A stretch of 64,000 nt of DNA, from assembly GCA_947683625.1 (NCBI GenBank), contig CANTUR010000340.1, positions 1,116,001 through 1,180,000 of the forward strand, read 5' to 3'. The DNA is from Mallotus nudiflorus (lineage: Eukaryota; Streptophyta; Magnoliopsida; Malpighiales; Euphorbiaceae). The position numbers were made by a program, and so were the translations under genes. Positions 35,280-47,800 of this stretch are shown here, piece after piece. The notes beneath the pieces are model-generated. The model was not told where the DNA came from and did not search any database. It saw only the letters and a program-made list of their open reading frames with translations. Within the stretch, counting starts at the first letter, position 1. Every line of letters begins with the position of its first letter.

Positions 35280-36190
35280 AATAATCTAGTATGTCATAAA
35301 CAAATATGACTTCACGATCACAACTGTAATCCACACATTCTATAACACCATCATCCACCAAGCCACCCTAGCCTAAATGCCTATGCAAAAAGCTTTAAGG
35401 ACAATCATTTATTTTGGGTATCGAACTCCCTATTAGCCATTGCTTTCTAAATACTTCAAGTAGAGTTGCCCTACTTTCTCCAAGCTTTTTCATTTCTTTT
35501 ACAACTTTAACTAGAAATTTGCCTTCCTTTTCATCACTTTTGTTGCTGCTACACAACAAGATCACCCCTAAAATGTACCATGATTTACAATGTCCCACTG
35601 TCGAGGCTAACTCTAGTATAAAATAGCCATTATCAAGATCAAGTGATATGCCGAAGCATGTTTCCTATAAAATAATATCAGACAATATAAATAATATATT
35701 TTTTTCACTATATAAGATTCACCATTTTTGTAAATTGATACAAGACACAATATACAAAACTATGTAACTTTATAATTATTGTTCCAATTAAGACCAAAAT
35801 CAAATTTACATACCACCCCTTCCTTGTACAATGACTCTGAATTTTGACACTTGGTGCATCGTTATAAAAATGAATTCATCGACCTTGGAAAAACCCAACG
35901 TTCACTAGGGATGCTATCCAAGTTAACCCATCGATAAATAGCAGGGTGGCCTACTGCATTATGAACTTATTTATAAGTGATATGGAATAAACCAAATTAT
36001 AATACTTTATTAGTTAGTCTAAAAAAAACAATTACATCAAAGCTATGACATTGTTTATTCTTTAGTTTAAAATTTAAAAGATCTTTCAAAGAATATCTTC
36101 CCAATCTTGAGATTATGTTAACCATAAACTCATAAGGAATATTAGAATATCTATGTTTTTGAACTTTTCTATAGCCATTATCCTTCACAA
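35280..36190 (-). pseudogene. F-box protein pseudogene, copy 1 (At2g35280-like family)
   Basis: F-box proteins are substrate adaptors of SCF ubiquitin ligases. The minus strand starts MKDNGYRKVQ and then IPYEFMVNIISRLGRYSLKD with LLNFKLKNKQC, a recognisable F-box (residues about 15-45). After a frame break, YRWVNLDSIPSERWVFPRS and CQNSESLYKEGVV (about 35930-35820) match the middle block of this plant family. A likely intron (about 35812-35665) ends in TTTATAG, and exon 2 begins ETCFGISLDLDNGYF, continuing through HCKSWYILGVILLCS and a Lys/Glu-rich helix to TAA at 35395. Exon 2 is open in one frame, but exon 1 has stops, so the gene is broken. Confidence 0.72.
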
Positions 36191-37079
36191 TAATTTAAAA
36201 ATTAGAAAAACAAGGGAATGGAGTAGAAAGTTTTGTTTAGAGTAAGATAAATGAGTGGTGCAATATAGATATGTAGAGTATATATGAGAGTATGTAGCTA
36301 TATAATTCATTAAGTTAAATTGACATGACTATTAACATAAATGTACTTTGAATTAAATTCAACAACATATTTATAAAAACATTATACTAACATATATGTT
36401 TCAATATTTATGTGACAATATTACTTGTAAATATAATTTTTTTTAGATTATAATATATGGTGAAGTTATTTGACCATAGAACATTCCCTATCTTTGTAAA
36501 TTGATATTGCAACTTTCCTTGGAATTTTTATTATTATTGAGCCTCTTAGTGAAGTAACGTTTCTAATAATTAAACTAAAAATTAATCATTTTCCATTATT
36601 GGTGAAGCATTACATTGTAAATTGTAAACATTAATCATAAAATATGTAAACTATGGCCTTTTAAGTTAAGGGATTGAGGAAGTAAGCATGATGTTACTGC
36701 ATGTGAGATATACATCACTGTAATCATACCAATTATAATGTAAGTTATAAGGTTTCTATAAAATTTTGGTGAACATAATGAAATTAATTAAACTTGCATC
36801 TTGCAATTTTAGCTACACCTGTAAACTATAATAGATTAATTATTACACATGGACTGTTTAAACTAGCCATAATAGATTACCAATTGATATGTGAACTCAT
36901 TTTGAAATTATAGTAGTCCTAAACAAATTTTTTTTATTGAATTTAACTGTTTTGTGAAATCGTTTTAAAATTAGTACTAATTTTGAAGATGTGAAATGAA
37001 TATAAAACCATAACTCTTACTATATTCACTTTTAATACCAATAATTAATTTGGCTATAAACAAATAAAACTTTATGGTG
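36191..37079. other. Unassigned spacer between the two F-box copies
   Basis: A+T-rich; no feature recognised. Confidence 0.5.
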
Positions 37080-37905
37080 ATAACTGCACTCTATGTAATT
37101 GATCACTTTAGAACATTCAGATGGGTGAACCCATACACTTTACAAGTGGTGCAATCTTTTAGGACACATTTTTTTGGCAATAATGTGCTTATTAGCCAAA
37201 CCCTTTGAAGTATTTCTACAAATTAGAACTTGTATTATGTTAACTTGTTCAATTTTTTCACAGTTTGAACAAGTATGTTACCCTCCTCTTCCTTATCACT
37301 ATTGCCATTGCATAATAAAATAACTCTGAGAATATAATATGCTTGGTAATTTCCTCCTATTGCAATGCGCTAGAGTACCAGATGACCAGAGGTCAAGTTA
37401 GGATGTATGCCAAAGCACATTTCCTGAAAATAAAACATATTATTAATATTTAAAATAACAATATTTCATTTCATATAACACAATTTCACATCATTTGTTT
37501 ATGCAAGTTAGTTGCCACCCCTTCCTTATACAATGACTATGGATTTTTAAACCTTAAACATCTTTTTAAAAATGTGAACATCAATCTTGGACAAACCCAC
37601 CATTTACCAGGTAGGCTATTTATATTAGCTCGTCTATACACTTCTGGTTCTTCTGATGCAACATTAAAAGCCTTATAACCAAAAGGGCAAGAAAAATATA
37701 ATATTAAATAATGATTAAGGATCTTGAAATTAATCAAAAGCAGTATTCACCAGACATACTATAGTTTCACATTGAACTAATCTTTTGCTCAATGTGCTCC
37801 CACTCTTACTATTATGTCCACTAACAAATCTTCTAGCACATCATGGATGGATTTCACTGAAGTATACGTGGTTTTGTTATTCTCAATAGCCATTTTTATG
37901 AAGAT
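37080..37905 (-). pseudogene. F-box protein pseudogene, copy 2 (same family as copy 1)
   Basis: The minus strand begins MAIENNKTTYTSVKSI near 37893, followed by LEDLLVDIIVRVGAH with a stop right after, then KD and FNVKL, a decayed F-box. The middle block reads EEPEVYRRANINSLPGKWW and MFTFLKRCLRF (37537-37660), matching copy 1. After a putative intron ending TTTTCAG (about 37425), exon 2 starts EMCFGIHPNLTSGHL and continues AYYILRVILLCNGNS with a Glu/Lys-rich tail. Four or more stops show that it is dead. Same strand, same exon structure and about 1.7 kb spacing suggest an old tandem duplication. Confidence 0.68.
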
Positions 37906-38085
37906 GCTTTATTGTCAAATAAAAACTAGATAAATAAAAAACTAGGAATTAGGGTGAGTTACGGATGAGAATGTACAACATCAATGTATTTAAAGGTCAA
38001 TAAAATGTTAATGCATTGTTAATACCAGGAAGTCAAATCCACATTATTCATATAAGCGACTTTATAAATTCCAATCAGATAAGGT
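37906..38085. other. Spacer before minisatellite
   Basis: Nothing recognised. Confidence 0.4.
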
Positions 38086-38850
38086 ACGTGTATAATGTAT
38101 AGATTAAACCATAAGAATAGATTAATGTCACATTTAAATGTGAAATAAACATTAATCTAGATGCACAAAAGTAGTAAACTTTAATGTCAATGAAATTGCA
38201 ATTTACATTATGAATGCTTCAATGTCAATTGAAATTTATCTACATGAACACACAAGTATAGCCCAATGTCACATATTCAATGTCAATGTGATATATGCAA
38301 TTAATATTAGTCTACATGCACAAAATTAGTAAACTATAATGTCATAAATTGAATGTCAATGAAATTGGAATTTACATTTTGATTTATTCAATGTCAATGT
38401 GATATATGAAATTAGAATTTATCTACATGAACACACAAGTATAACACAATTTCACATATTCAATGTGAATGTGATATATGAAATTAACATTAGTCTACAT
38501 GCACAAAATTAATAAACTATAATGTTTCAATTGAATGTCAATGAAATTGGAATTTAAATTTTAAATTATTCAATGTGATATATGAAATTAACATTAGTCT
38601 ACATGCACAAAATTAATAAACTATAATGTTTCAATTGAATGTCAATGAAATTGGAATTTAAATTTTAAATTATTCAATGTCAATATGATATATGAAATTG
38701 GAATTTATCTACATTAACAACACAAGTAAATTTTAATGTCATATATTCAATGTTAATATGATATATGAAATTAACATTAATCTACATGCACAATTAAACT
38801 TTAAATGCATCAATATCAATTTGTTATATGAAATTAAAAGTAATATACAT
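38086..38850 (+). repeat. Minisatellite with alternating ~103/~181-bp spacing
   Basis: Imperfect tandem units built from AACATTAGTCTACATGCACA (about 38151, 38308, 38489, 38592, 38773), TTATCTACATGAACACACAA (about 38236, 38421, 38703) and AATGTCAATGTGATATATGA. The 38489-38592 interval is 103 bp, while 38308-38489 and 38592-38773 are about 181 bp, so there is a compound, higher-order arrangement. No coding potential. Confidence 0.85.
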
Positions 38851-39539
38851 GAATACCTTTAAGTACTTTGTAAACTTGATTATAACAATGGTGCATGAAT
38901 ATTCCATCCATTCACTAAATATTATAGCAATGCTATTAAGTCATAATCTTTTTTAAAATGTACATTAATAATACATTTAAAATTTCACAAGTATATATAT
39001 GCATATATTCCGTGTTGTTCATAATTTACCATATTGTATATTCACCATACTTAAGGATTTTATTCCATAATACAATTCATCAAAATTGAAATTACAACAT
39101 TTATTATAAGCAAATGTTTTAGACCTATGTCAATAGTCACTGAAAAGTCATATATGTATCTAATAATGATTTATTTGCTGGCAGTTTAAAATTCAAATTC
39201 ATCATAAATAATCATTGCTTTGCATCAAAATGCACTCTACATAAACCGCCTTAGCGAATCTCATCAACTCACTTTCACCAAGCAACTCACTTTCAAAATC
39301 TAAAAAAATACTGTATCTTTTGTCCTTCATTTTACTTCAACAATGACTGCATTCTATCTAAAATGGAAAACCCATGGTGAATTTTTATAATCATTGAATG
39401 TTCGATTAAAGCATTATAAGGACAACATGATAGAAGTTGTGAGTATATTGTTTTAATCATTTTTAATATTGTAATGAATATACTTTTTTAAAAATTTTAA
39501 TGTATTCTTTTTCTTTGATATGTTAACTATAGGTACTTG
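38851..39539. other. Unassigned spacer
   Basis: No feature supported. Confidence 0.5.
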
Positions 39540-39740
39540 ATTACTGCTTACAATGTTTAGGTGAACCACTTGTAGAAAGTTTATGCTTAGAGTAACATAT
39601 TCTAGGCCATACCATTTATGGAAAATAAGAGTTTGTACTAACAATAACATCTCTTGGGACAAGAATATGCTTACGGATGGTATTATTGAATTGTTCAACA
39701 ACTACAACATTGACAACAATGTTCTGATGTATTTCTAGAT
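39540..39740 (+). pseudogene. Possible B3 DNA-binding-domain remnant
   Basis: After an intron-like AATATG...ACTATAG, one + frame reads FMLRVTYSRPYHLWKIRV, then WDKNMLTDGIIELFNNYNI and NNVLMYF. The spacing (W-K-I-R-V, then a W/G-I-x-x-F helix, then a hydrophobic strand) resembles the middle of plant REM-type B3 domains. Only about 55 residues support it, and stops lie on both sides. It could be coincidence. Confidence 0.3.
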
Positions 39741-41859
39741 ATGTACACCTTGGCTAATTGACTTTAGTGTAGTTTCAATGAATAATGGAGATGAGATACA
39801 TTATGGGCCTCCACCTCATGGTGAAACAGAACCACCACTATCTCCACCGTTGAGAATAGGAGGTTTGTTGCATGAAATAAGTTAGACTAATCATTATTTC
39901 AGTTTCTTTATATCCAAAGAATTTATATTTATTAACATTGTTAGTTTTTTTATTTCAAAATGATGTGTTAGTTTTGTGTAGAAACATTTGAGTCATAGAG
40001 TTATTTTTTTTAATGAAGTTTATAAGTTATGTATTGTCAAATCTAAAATCAATTGAATCAACTTTCTCTGAATTGATCTCATAAAAAGAGTCAAGAATAA
40101 CATTTAGTTAATCAAATGTGTACTATTAGTTATCTTTTTAAAGTATGCTATAATTAATTGCATTTAAAAGGAGTCATATTTTAGCAACATAAACAGGTTG
40201 CCATCAACACATATAAGATCTACCATGCATATATGTTGGTGAAATTGTACTTTATTAAGTTAGTCTATAGGTGAATCAATAAAGTGATAATTAAAATGAA
40301 AATCATTATTTAAACAAATCTTTTGAAATTACTTAGTGAAATGCATCCGAATTTCAATTTGAAAAAATCATTTCAAAATCTATAATCATAGATAGCTTGG
40401 TGAAATTTTAACAAATTTCCTTATAACATCTATTGGTTATTGAAATTAGTGGGTTGATGTCATCGGATTACATGTGTTTTTATTTCTTAGTTTGGCAATG
40501 ATCATAGACATTATGAATAATAAACAAACAAATAATATAATATGAAATAAAATATAAAAGATGATTTAGAAGAGAAACATGAATTATTATTGATAATAAT
40601 TACATATTTACTTTGGAAGTACTGCTTAAGGGATTAATAAGAAGTTCAACCGTCGTGGTGCCAATACGTGTCATTTCATTAGTATGGTGCCATACTTTCA
40701 AACTGTCATTGTGGGCAAATTTGCATCGTTTAATTAATTCAAAATTTTTCTTTGAGTAGATTTTAATAAATTTCCATGTACTTTACATATATTGATATTG
40801 AAACATCAATATCATATTCTGGTACTAGGATAAATAATGTTGAACAAACTAATACAATCAAATCTTTTACATATATTAATATTGAAACATCAATATGCTT
40901 ACACAAATAAACATCAAATTACTTCATGTAATTTTAAAAATAACATCAATGTCCTTAATCTAAATTGACATCAATTAAAATGTGTGTTTATAAAAATGTT
41001 TAAGTGTAATTACCTGCTAACATGTGTTTGTAACATTAGTAAAAAGCTAACTTCAAAATCCAAATTTATACACATGTTACCTTCACACATAAAGTCAATG
41101 TCCTTCATTGAAAAAAATTCATCAATGAGATGAATCAAATTAATATCAATTAAAACATATGTTCGACCTTACAATTCAAGTTAAATTACATGTTTAATGT
41201 GATTGATTAAATATACATTACTTTAAATCTTAATTAATGATAAATTCAAAAGTTACATTCATAAACTACTTTCAATTACATTGTTCAAATTGATATCTAT
41301 GTGCTTGGTTTCCCTAACTATCATTTAAAACATGCATTTAAATTCATGTTAAAGACATGAATATAATCTATTTGCTTGGTTTCCCTTACCATTGATTTAT
41401 GTATTAGTTACATTCTTAGTGAAGCATCTTTGTGTTTTTTATAAAACAATAATCCTTGATGAATTAATTCATGCAATTTATTTCAAACAGTAGTAATTAC
41501 AAACATAGTTATCAAAATTCCATTCAACTATTTATATGTTACACTCCTAACTAATTTTGGCCCATATATTGTCTGTTTGCGTCGCTCAAATTGTTAAAAT
41601 TTGCAAAGCTAGCTTGACTACCCATTACTTCACCACCATAAATAGCTGCCACCACATTGTCAAATTATTCAATGCACCAACAACACTTTGCTGCTGTAAA
41701 ATAATTAAAAAAAAGCCCATATCATTATTCCAATCTATAAAAATATATAAAAATAAAAAAAATTTAAAAAGAATTTACATGGTATGAATTCATTATACCA
41801 GTTTATCTTGTACAGAAGACTGTACAGCTCTCCTATGACCTTAACTGCCTTTACCCCCT
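39741..41859. other. Unassigned A+T-rich DNA
   Basis: Short imperfect inverted motifs around ATTGATATTGAAACATCAAT (40790-40900) and many AACATCAAT-like words. No gene recognised. Confidence 0.45.
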
Positions 41860-43785
41860 CGGCTGCCACCTCCCCCTATTCTCCTACCACTTAAGTAGTG
41901 GTTTCTCATCTTGATCTTATTTTAGTACCAGGAGGACTTCCACAAGGAACTGTGACATTTGGATTCATAATTACCACACTAACATTTTGATTGCCTTCAC
42001 CATCATTTTGCTCTTCGACATTATTATTAACCAATACTCCATTCCAGTTCAAAAGCTTATTGTAAGTAGCTTCCAACCTTTTAATTAATAACACCCTTTT
42101 AGCATTTTTAAACAAAGCCAAATTAACACATTTGTCGAAGTACTTCTACAATTCAATGTTTTTCTTGTACTCTATGCTCATGTTAGAATAACCATCGATA
42201 AAAAGTATTATTAAATAAGGATAATGCACATCCTTTCACCACCTTCTACTTATATACCATTCGCTAACTACTTGAATATCCTTAATAGAAAACCCCTGTA
42301 AGTATGTGGTAGCATAGTACATTACTTGATTTAAATTTTCTATAGTTACAGCTAATGTAATTAGCTTTTGTCTAAAATCAACTATATAAACAAACTCTTT
42401 CACAATAAAAGTCATTCACTAAGCATCTTTCATGCATCGGGTGTAACTTAATGCCTCCTCAGTTGACTTGAGTATGGTTACCATTCAATACATGACAATA
42501 TATCATCCTTTTAATTTATTCCTGCACTTTTTCAAAATACTATTGGTGAAGGCATGCTAAAATTATTTTTCCCAATTGAAATTTATAAAAAAAAAATTTC
42601 TTTATTCTTGCTAATAAATTTAGTAGTAAATTCCTTTTTAACCTTGTCACTTAATGCTATCTCATATTGATCAACGAACTATTTCATTGTACTCCTTAAG
42701 TGGACATGCATGCATGCTTTCACTTCTCCGAGTTGATGCCATTTCAGCCCAAAATATATGATTTAAGAATACTGGAACCGAGCTCTCCTTATCATTATAC
42801 AACTTCACCAGCCATGTATTTCTTGTAAGATTGTACCTATTTATGAAGTTTCTCTAATTATTCTCAAACATCTCAATACTTAGGCTGTCATACACTAAAC
42901 CTTTAAATTTGTTACAACATTCACCAAATTTGTTAACTTGTTTAAAATTTTCTCCTACATTGCACATTATATGCCATATATAGTAATGGTGAATGGTATT
43001 TGGTCTAATTTCTCTTACAGTTACTTTAATGCTCTCACATTGATCAGTTATAATTACATGAGGATGAATCTCGCCCATAGTAGCGATCCACAAAGGGAAC
43101 ATCCATTTAAATGATTTAACACTCTCATTTGCAACTAAAGCACATCCTAAAAAAATTGATTAACCATGATGGTTCACACTAATAAAAGTAGTAAGAGGCA
43201 TCTTGTATCAATTTACAAGGTAAGTTGTGTTAAAAGATATAACATCATTGAACTCCTGATAAGCAACTTTTCCTCTAAGATGAATCCACAACACATTTCT
43301 CAAACATTTTTCCTTATTAAGATCAATTAAATAAAAAATTCTCTACTTTTCTACTGTATTAATATAAATATTTTTTTGATAGCTTCTACATCTCCTTCAC
43401 TAATCCTTGACCCCCCTCTCTTTATCTATGAAATTCCTTATGTCCCTTTATGAGCATCCTAAATTTTCTAGACCACCAGCTTGCACGATTGCCATTCTTA
43501 TGCTTTTAAAAGGCCTGAGTCTTGTAATGTCATTAGCGACTAATGTTCTCTGAAGTGTTGGAGTCAAACACTTATGGCCACTCATTAACCTAGACATTGA
43601 AGAATTCAGCTCGTGGTTGTGTTCATTTTTTATTGAATTAACAACCCACATTCCATCTCTTAACACTGCATTCAAATGAGCTGGGCATATGATCTCTTTG
43701 ATTATATCCTTACTTCTGATTTTCTCCCTTTTTTACAGCTAATGGTTTGATATTTTCTTGAACCATCTCTACCTTTTTGAGTAGA
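41860..43785 (-). pseudogene. FAR1/MULE-type transposase pseudogene, 5' end cut by a giant LTR
   Basis: FAR1/FHY3 proteins and Jittery-like MULE transposases share a WRKY-GCM1 zinc finger, an MULE DDE core and a SWIM finger. On the minus strand: CPAHLNAVLRDGMWVVN with EHNHELNSS (43700-43600), end of the FAR1 domain; then a GG-containing linker; then VLWIHLRGKVAYQEFNDVIS and NTTYLVN (the DTTY position, D changed to N), YKMPLTTFISVNHHG, LGCALVANESV, IITDQCESIK (second Asp kept), YYIWHIMCNV. The SWIM part reads SCNYRKFKSSNVLCYHIL near 42340, with its second Cys lost, then WYISRRW. Frameshifts and stops are present. The coding part stops at 43785, where giant LTR copy ii begins. Confidence 0.85.
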
Positions 43786-43995
43786 TGTAACACCCTATAT
43801 TTTTATTTAAATAAAGTAATTTCTGAATTTGTGTTATTAATAATTAATTTTAAATTATATTATACAATTATTAATTATTTTGCTATTTAATTGAGATATA
43901 TTTATGTTAGTATTATTTTAGGATTTTATTATTTGATGTAAGTATTATATGTGAGTATTATTCTATTATTTAATTATTCTATTGTAAGTATTATA

Positions 43996-44007
<12 letters not shown>

Positions 44008-44048
<41 letters not shown>
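44008..44048. repeat. (TA)n microsatellite in giant LTR copy ii
   Basis: About 20 TA units, at the same relative place as TA runs in copies iii and iv. Confidence 0.9.
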
Positions 44049-44060
<12 letters not shown>

Positions 44061-45644
44061 ATGTATAATGTGCATGTGTGTGGTGGAGAATTAATGTATA
44101 ATATTATAGTATAATGCTTTAATATAAAGTAAAAATTATATAATATATATATATATATCAAGAAGAGAAAAAACCCGATACACCTAACAAAACCACCCAA
44201 CAGCTGCTGCCCCTTCTCTATCCACCACCATCCCTATCGTTTTCCCTCTCCCTCTGGCATGTCTCAGTCCTCGGAGAAGCCATCACTGCCACCAGCAACC
44301 TCCTCTTTCTCTTCTCTTCCTCCGGTTGCTTTCTTCCTCATTGTTTGAAGCTTCCTCACCTCTGTCGGAGCTAGATCGGCGCCACCGTTGCTCCCTGAAC
44401 CTTCCTCACCTCCTCAAGCATTGGTCGATGTTAAGCCTCGCCTTTGCCATCCATTTCCGGCACCAGAAAGTGAGGTTGAATGTGAGTTGCGAAGAGTCAT
44501 TTTTTGGTTATTTCTAGGTAATTTTCTGGTTGTCTAAGTTAGTTTGTGTGTTAATCTTCAATTATTTTAAGTTAGATGATGAATTTTGCTAAGTTAGAGG
44601 TTTAAATCTAATTTTTGTATATTATTTTGGTTTTTCTTGATTTTATAGAATTTTATTTGATTTTTCTTTGAGTTAATTAGTGATTAGAGTAAATTATTTT
44701 TAGTATATTGATTTTATTTAAGATTATAGAAAATTATTGAGTTAATTGTGAATTTTGGGGTATTTTATTAATTTCAAAAATTAATTGTTAAAAATTAGGA
44801 AATTTTGATAATTGGTATTATTATTAGGTGTTATTAATTTTAGAACTTAAATTATGGTTTTGTTATTTTACACTATTTTTTATAATTATTTTTAAGTTTA
44901 TGTCAAATGTGAATAATTAGGATAAATTTATATTTTGGAAGAAATTATTAGTCAATTTTATGTTTTTAATTATATTAAGAAGTTTAATGTTGAGAAAATA
45001 ATTTTTAAGTATTGTATAATTTTTAGGGAATTTTTGAGTAATAATAGTGTATTATGTAAGTTTATGTATTATAGGGGTAGAAATGTAATTTTGTGTTAAT
45101 TATAGTTAAATAATAAATTGTGGTTGGTTTTAATAATAATTGAGGAATTTAAAAGGATTTTTGCAAATTATTTACTATTTAGACTAATAACACTAGTTCT
45201 CGAAAATTAATTTTTAATAATATATTAGGTATGATTTTGAATATTATGTGTATTTTTCTAGTATATGGGTAAATATGTAATTTTATGCTAATTATAATTA
45301 AATATATATTTTAGTTAGTTTTACTTAATATTTAAGAGGTTTATAAGATTTTTATAAATTAATTGTTATTTTTAATTAAGTAATGTTAATTTAGAGTATT
45401 ATTTCCAAATATTATATATATATATATATATATGTTTGTGAAATTTTGTTTTTAAGCTTTAATGAGAGATGATTTTATAAGCTATGGCTATTTATACGAA
45501 TATGCATTTTTGGAAATAAATGATTTAATTTTGTGATGTTTTGGTTGAGTTGTGATCTCAGTCGGGGCAAAGTGTAGTTCTGAAAGCCCAACTTGAGCGT
45601 GAATATCTGTGAATACTAGAAGTGTATTTTCTATGCAGGAATGG

Positions 45645-45661
45645 CTCTACCTATGGTAGAG
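45645..45661 (+). other. Conserved stem-loop H1, giant LTR copy ii
   Basis: CTCTACC / TAT / GGTAGAG: perfect 7-bp stem; only the loop differs from copies iii and iv. Confidence 0.75.
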
Positions 45662-46113
45662 AGATGCCCATTTTACAGAGGAGACTTTGCCAAAATTTTG
45701 GTAGATTTTCTCGTAAAACATGACATCTTTCGCAAATTCCTAGTGTTAATTAGGGTTTTCCCTATCTATCGAGTCTTACTCAGTCTTCCTCGAGTCAGTT
45801 TAGAATTTTGTTATTTTTGTTGATTTTTGATTTTTATTCCATAGACGTATTTTTAAAATAGGTAAGTTATTTTCTTTTCTAGAGAATACCGGAGCAAAAG
45901 CTGTTGGATCGAGGCAGACGTGCGGTCGTTAGCCTTCTCGCTCGTCCTATAAGTTGATAAATTGATATGTTCATGTGTTTTATTTAAAGATGCATGTGTT
46001 CATATTTTTAATATTTATTATATGATTTATTTAATTTAAATTCCGCTATTTAAGATTTGAATGCATTTTGTTTATTTAAACTTCATTTTGAGAAATTTTG
46101 GTAGAACGGGCTA

Positions 46114-46132
46114 CCTGGTGAGTTTCACCAAG
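46114..46132 (+). other. Stem-loop H2, giant LTR copy ii, one mismatch
   Basis: CCTGGTG / AGTTT / CACCAAG: six of seven pairs kept; the second pair is C-A. The copy is truncated and may be under no constraint. Confidence 0.6.
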
Positions 46133-46675
46133 ACCGTGTGCACATGTTAGAGATTGAGAGATGGATTTGATATATGTATGACTTGTGGATATAAACTGGG
46201 ATGGGTGCCTCGGTGGAAGCCTATGCTCTCGGGGACAGCCAGTGATTGGAAAGTTAATAATGGACTGGGATGGGTGCCTCAGTGGATGCCTTAGCTCTTG
46301 GGGACCGCCAATGCCATGTAATTGGATTAAGTGGATGATTATGGCTTGGTGCCTTGGTTGATGCCTTTACTCTTGGGGACCGATAGTCTAGTTGGATTAA
46401 GTGGGCCTAGTTGGCCAGTTAGAAATTTGGGTTTAGGGTTCTACCAAGATTTTTCAAAAGCTATATATATATGTTATAATTTATTTTCACTATAACTATA
46501 TAGTTTTCAAAAAGGTTTTCAAACTGTACAACTCTTTTTATTAACTGACTTAGTGAGGTCTGATTCCCCTTAATCTTTTTTTTCAAGAGCTAGGGAGATT
46601 GACCTTAGATATAGCTTTTGATGCAACAACAACTAAATGCTATAATACAGAGCTAGCGCTCTGAGCTGGCTTAAA

Positions 46676-47800
46676 ATGATGATAACACAACACCCTGGCA
46701 GGCCCCCAGGGATAAGCATGGGGAAGGGTAAAGCGCCAGAAGGGGAGTGCAATTCAACCATTTCGGTCCTTAATGATTCGAAATTAGCTCAGAAGGTTAA
46801 AGAAGCAATATGCAAAGCCTGGACCAAACCTAGATAGGAAGAGGAATGTGTTATGGATAGTAGAACTCCGTTTGTTAGCAGAATAATTCAAACAGAGATT
46901 CCTAGTAAGTTCAAAATCCTGCAGCTTGATCAGTACGATGGGACGAGAGACCCTATCAGTCATATATCAGTGTTTTGAACAAAGATGCTGCTCCATAATG
47001 TAAATGATGGAATCATGTGTAGAGTCTTTTCAAGCACGCTTATAAAGAATGCTAAAAAATGGTTTCATCGGCTCCTGAAAAATTCAATCACTTTGTTTGA
47101 GGATCTGGCGGAGCAGTTTCATATCAGATTCATCACCAATATTCCCCCAGCAAAAAACATCAACGATCTTTGGATGTGCCGACAAGAAGTTGATGAATCT
47201 TTATGAAGTTACCTTGACTGTTCAATAAAATAGCCATGCAGATTGAGCATTTTATTGATGAAGTCGCCATAGAAGCTTTAAAAAATGGCATTAGACTCAA
47301 AAAGCTTAAAGATAAAATAATGACTAAAGAACTGAGTACCTTTGCAGAAGCAATGGTGATGGTGGTCTAGATGATAAAAATGGATGAAGATAGAAGGATG
47401 CGTCGGGAAGAAGATAGGCCATCGATCAAAGATGAACAACCAAAACAGAGATGAGCAAGCTTCCTAAAAATGAATTTCAAAAATCCGGCAGAGAGATTTG
47501 ATAGGGAAGCAAATAGATATACACCATTGAACACCTCTCAATCCAAAATCCTCATGTGGGTCAGGAAAAATGGAGTGGGGATCACCCCAACTAAGAGGAT
47601 CAGCCCAAGCCAGAGATTTACCTAGGACAAAGGCCAGTACTGCGAATACCACCGAGAATACGGGCATGACAAGGAGGGCTGCAGAGAGCTGAAGAATGCC
47701 ATAGAAAGACTGGTGCAGAGGGGAAAGCTTGATAATTTCACAGACACATCAAGGAGAAGTGGAAACTCCGAAAGCTAGGAATGGGATAGAGCCAAAGCAA
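46676..47800 (+). pseudogene. Tat-lineage gag pseudogene (capsid plus zinc-knuckle region)
   Basis: Gag forms the particle that packages element RNA. The frame opens with two ATGs at 46676-46681 (MMITQHPGRPPG), hits a stop after KAWTKPR, and reads on through IPSKFKILQLDQYDGTRDP, ISHISVF, then the capsid-type block LLHNVNDGIMCRVFSSTL, KKWFHRLL, and FEDLAEQFHIRF (46985-47206). Later parts are AMQIEHFIDEVAIEALKNGI and LKDKIMTKELSTFAEAM. Near 47640 the knuckle-like YCEYHREYGHDKEGCRELK keeps the Cys/His pattern of the Tat family. At least three stops or frameshifts are present. Confidence 0.8.

Larger units (their letters stand above)
43786..46612 (+). mobile_element. Giant LTR, copy ii, 3' truncated
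   Basis: It starts TGTAACACCCTATATTTTTA, inserted into the FAR1-type gene after GTAGA (43781-43785), and follows copies iii and iv through the TA run (44008-44048), G+C-rich block (44190-44480), stem-loops, CCTCGGT subrepeats (46200-46385) and the GTGAGGTCTGATTCCCCT block (46553). Similarity ends near GATTGACCTTAGA at about 46612, some 400-450 bp before the expected TGACA end, where the Tat element begins. No second GTAGA duplication is therefore visible. It may have been truncated when the neighbouring element arrived or by later recombination. Confidence 0.75.

Noticed and set aside
38086..38850. CRISPR-like array
   Set aside because: The repeats are long and imperfect with no unique spacers, and this is plant nuclear DNA.
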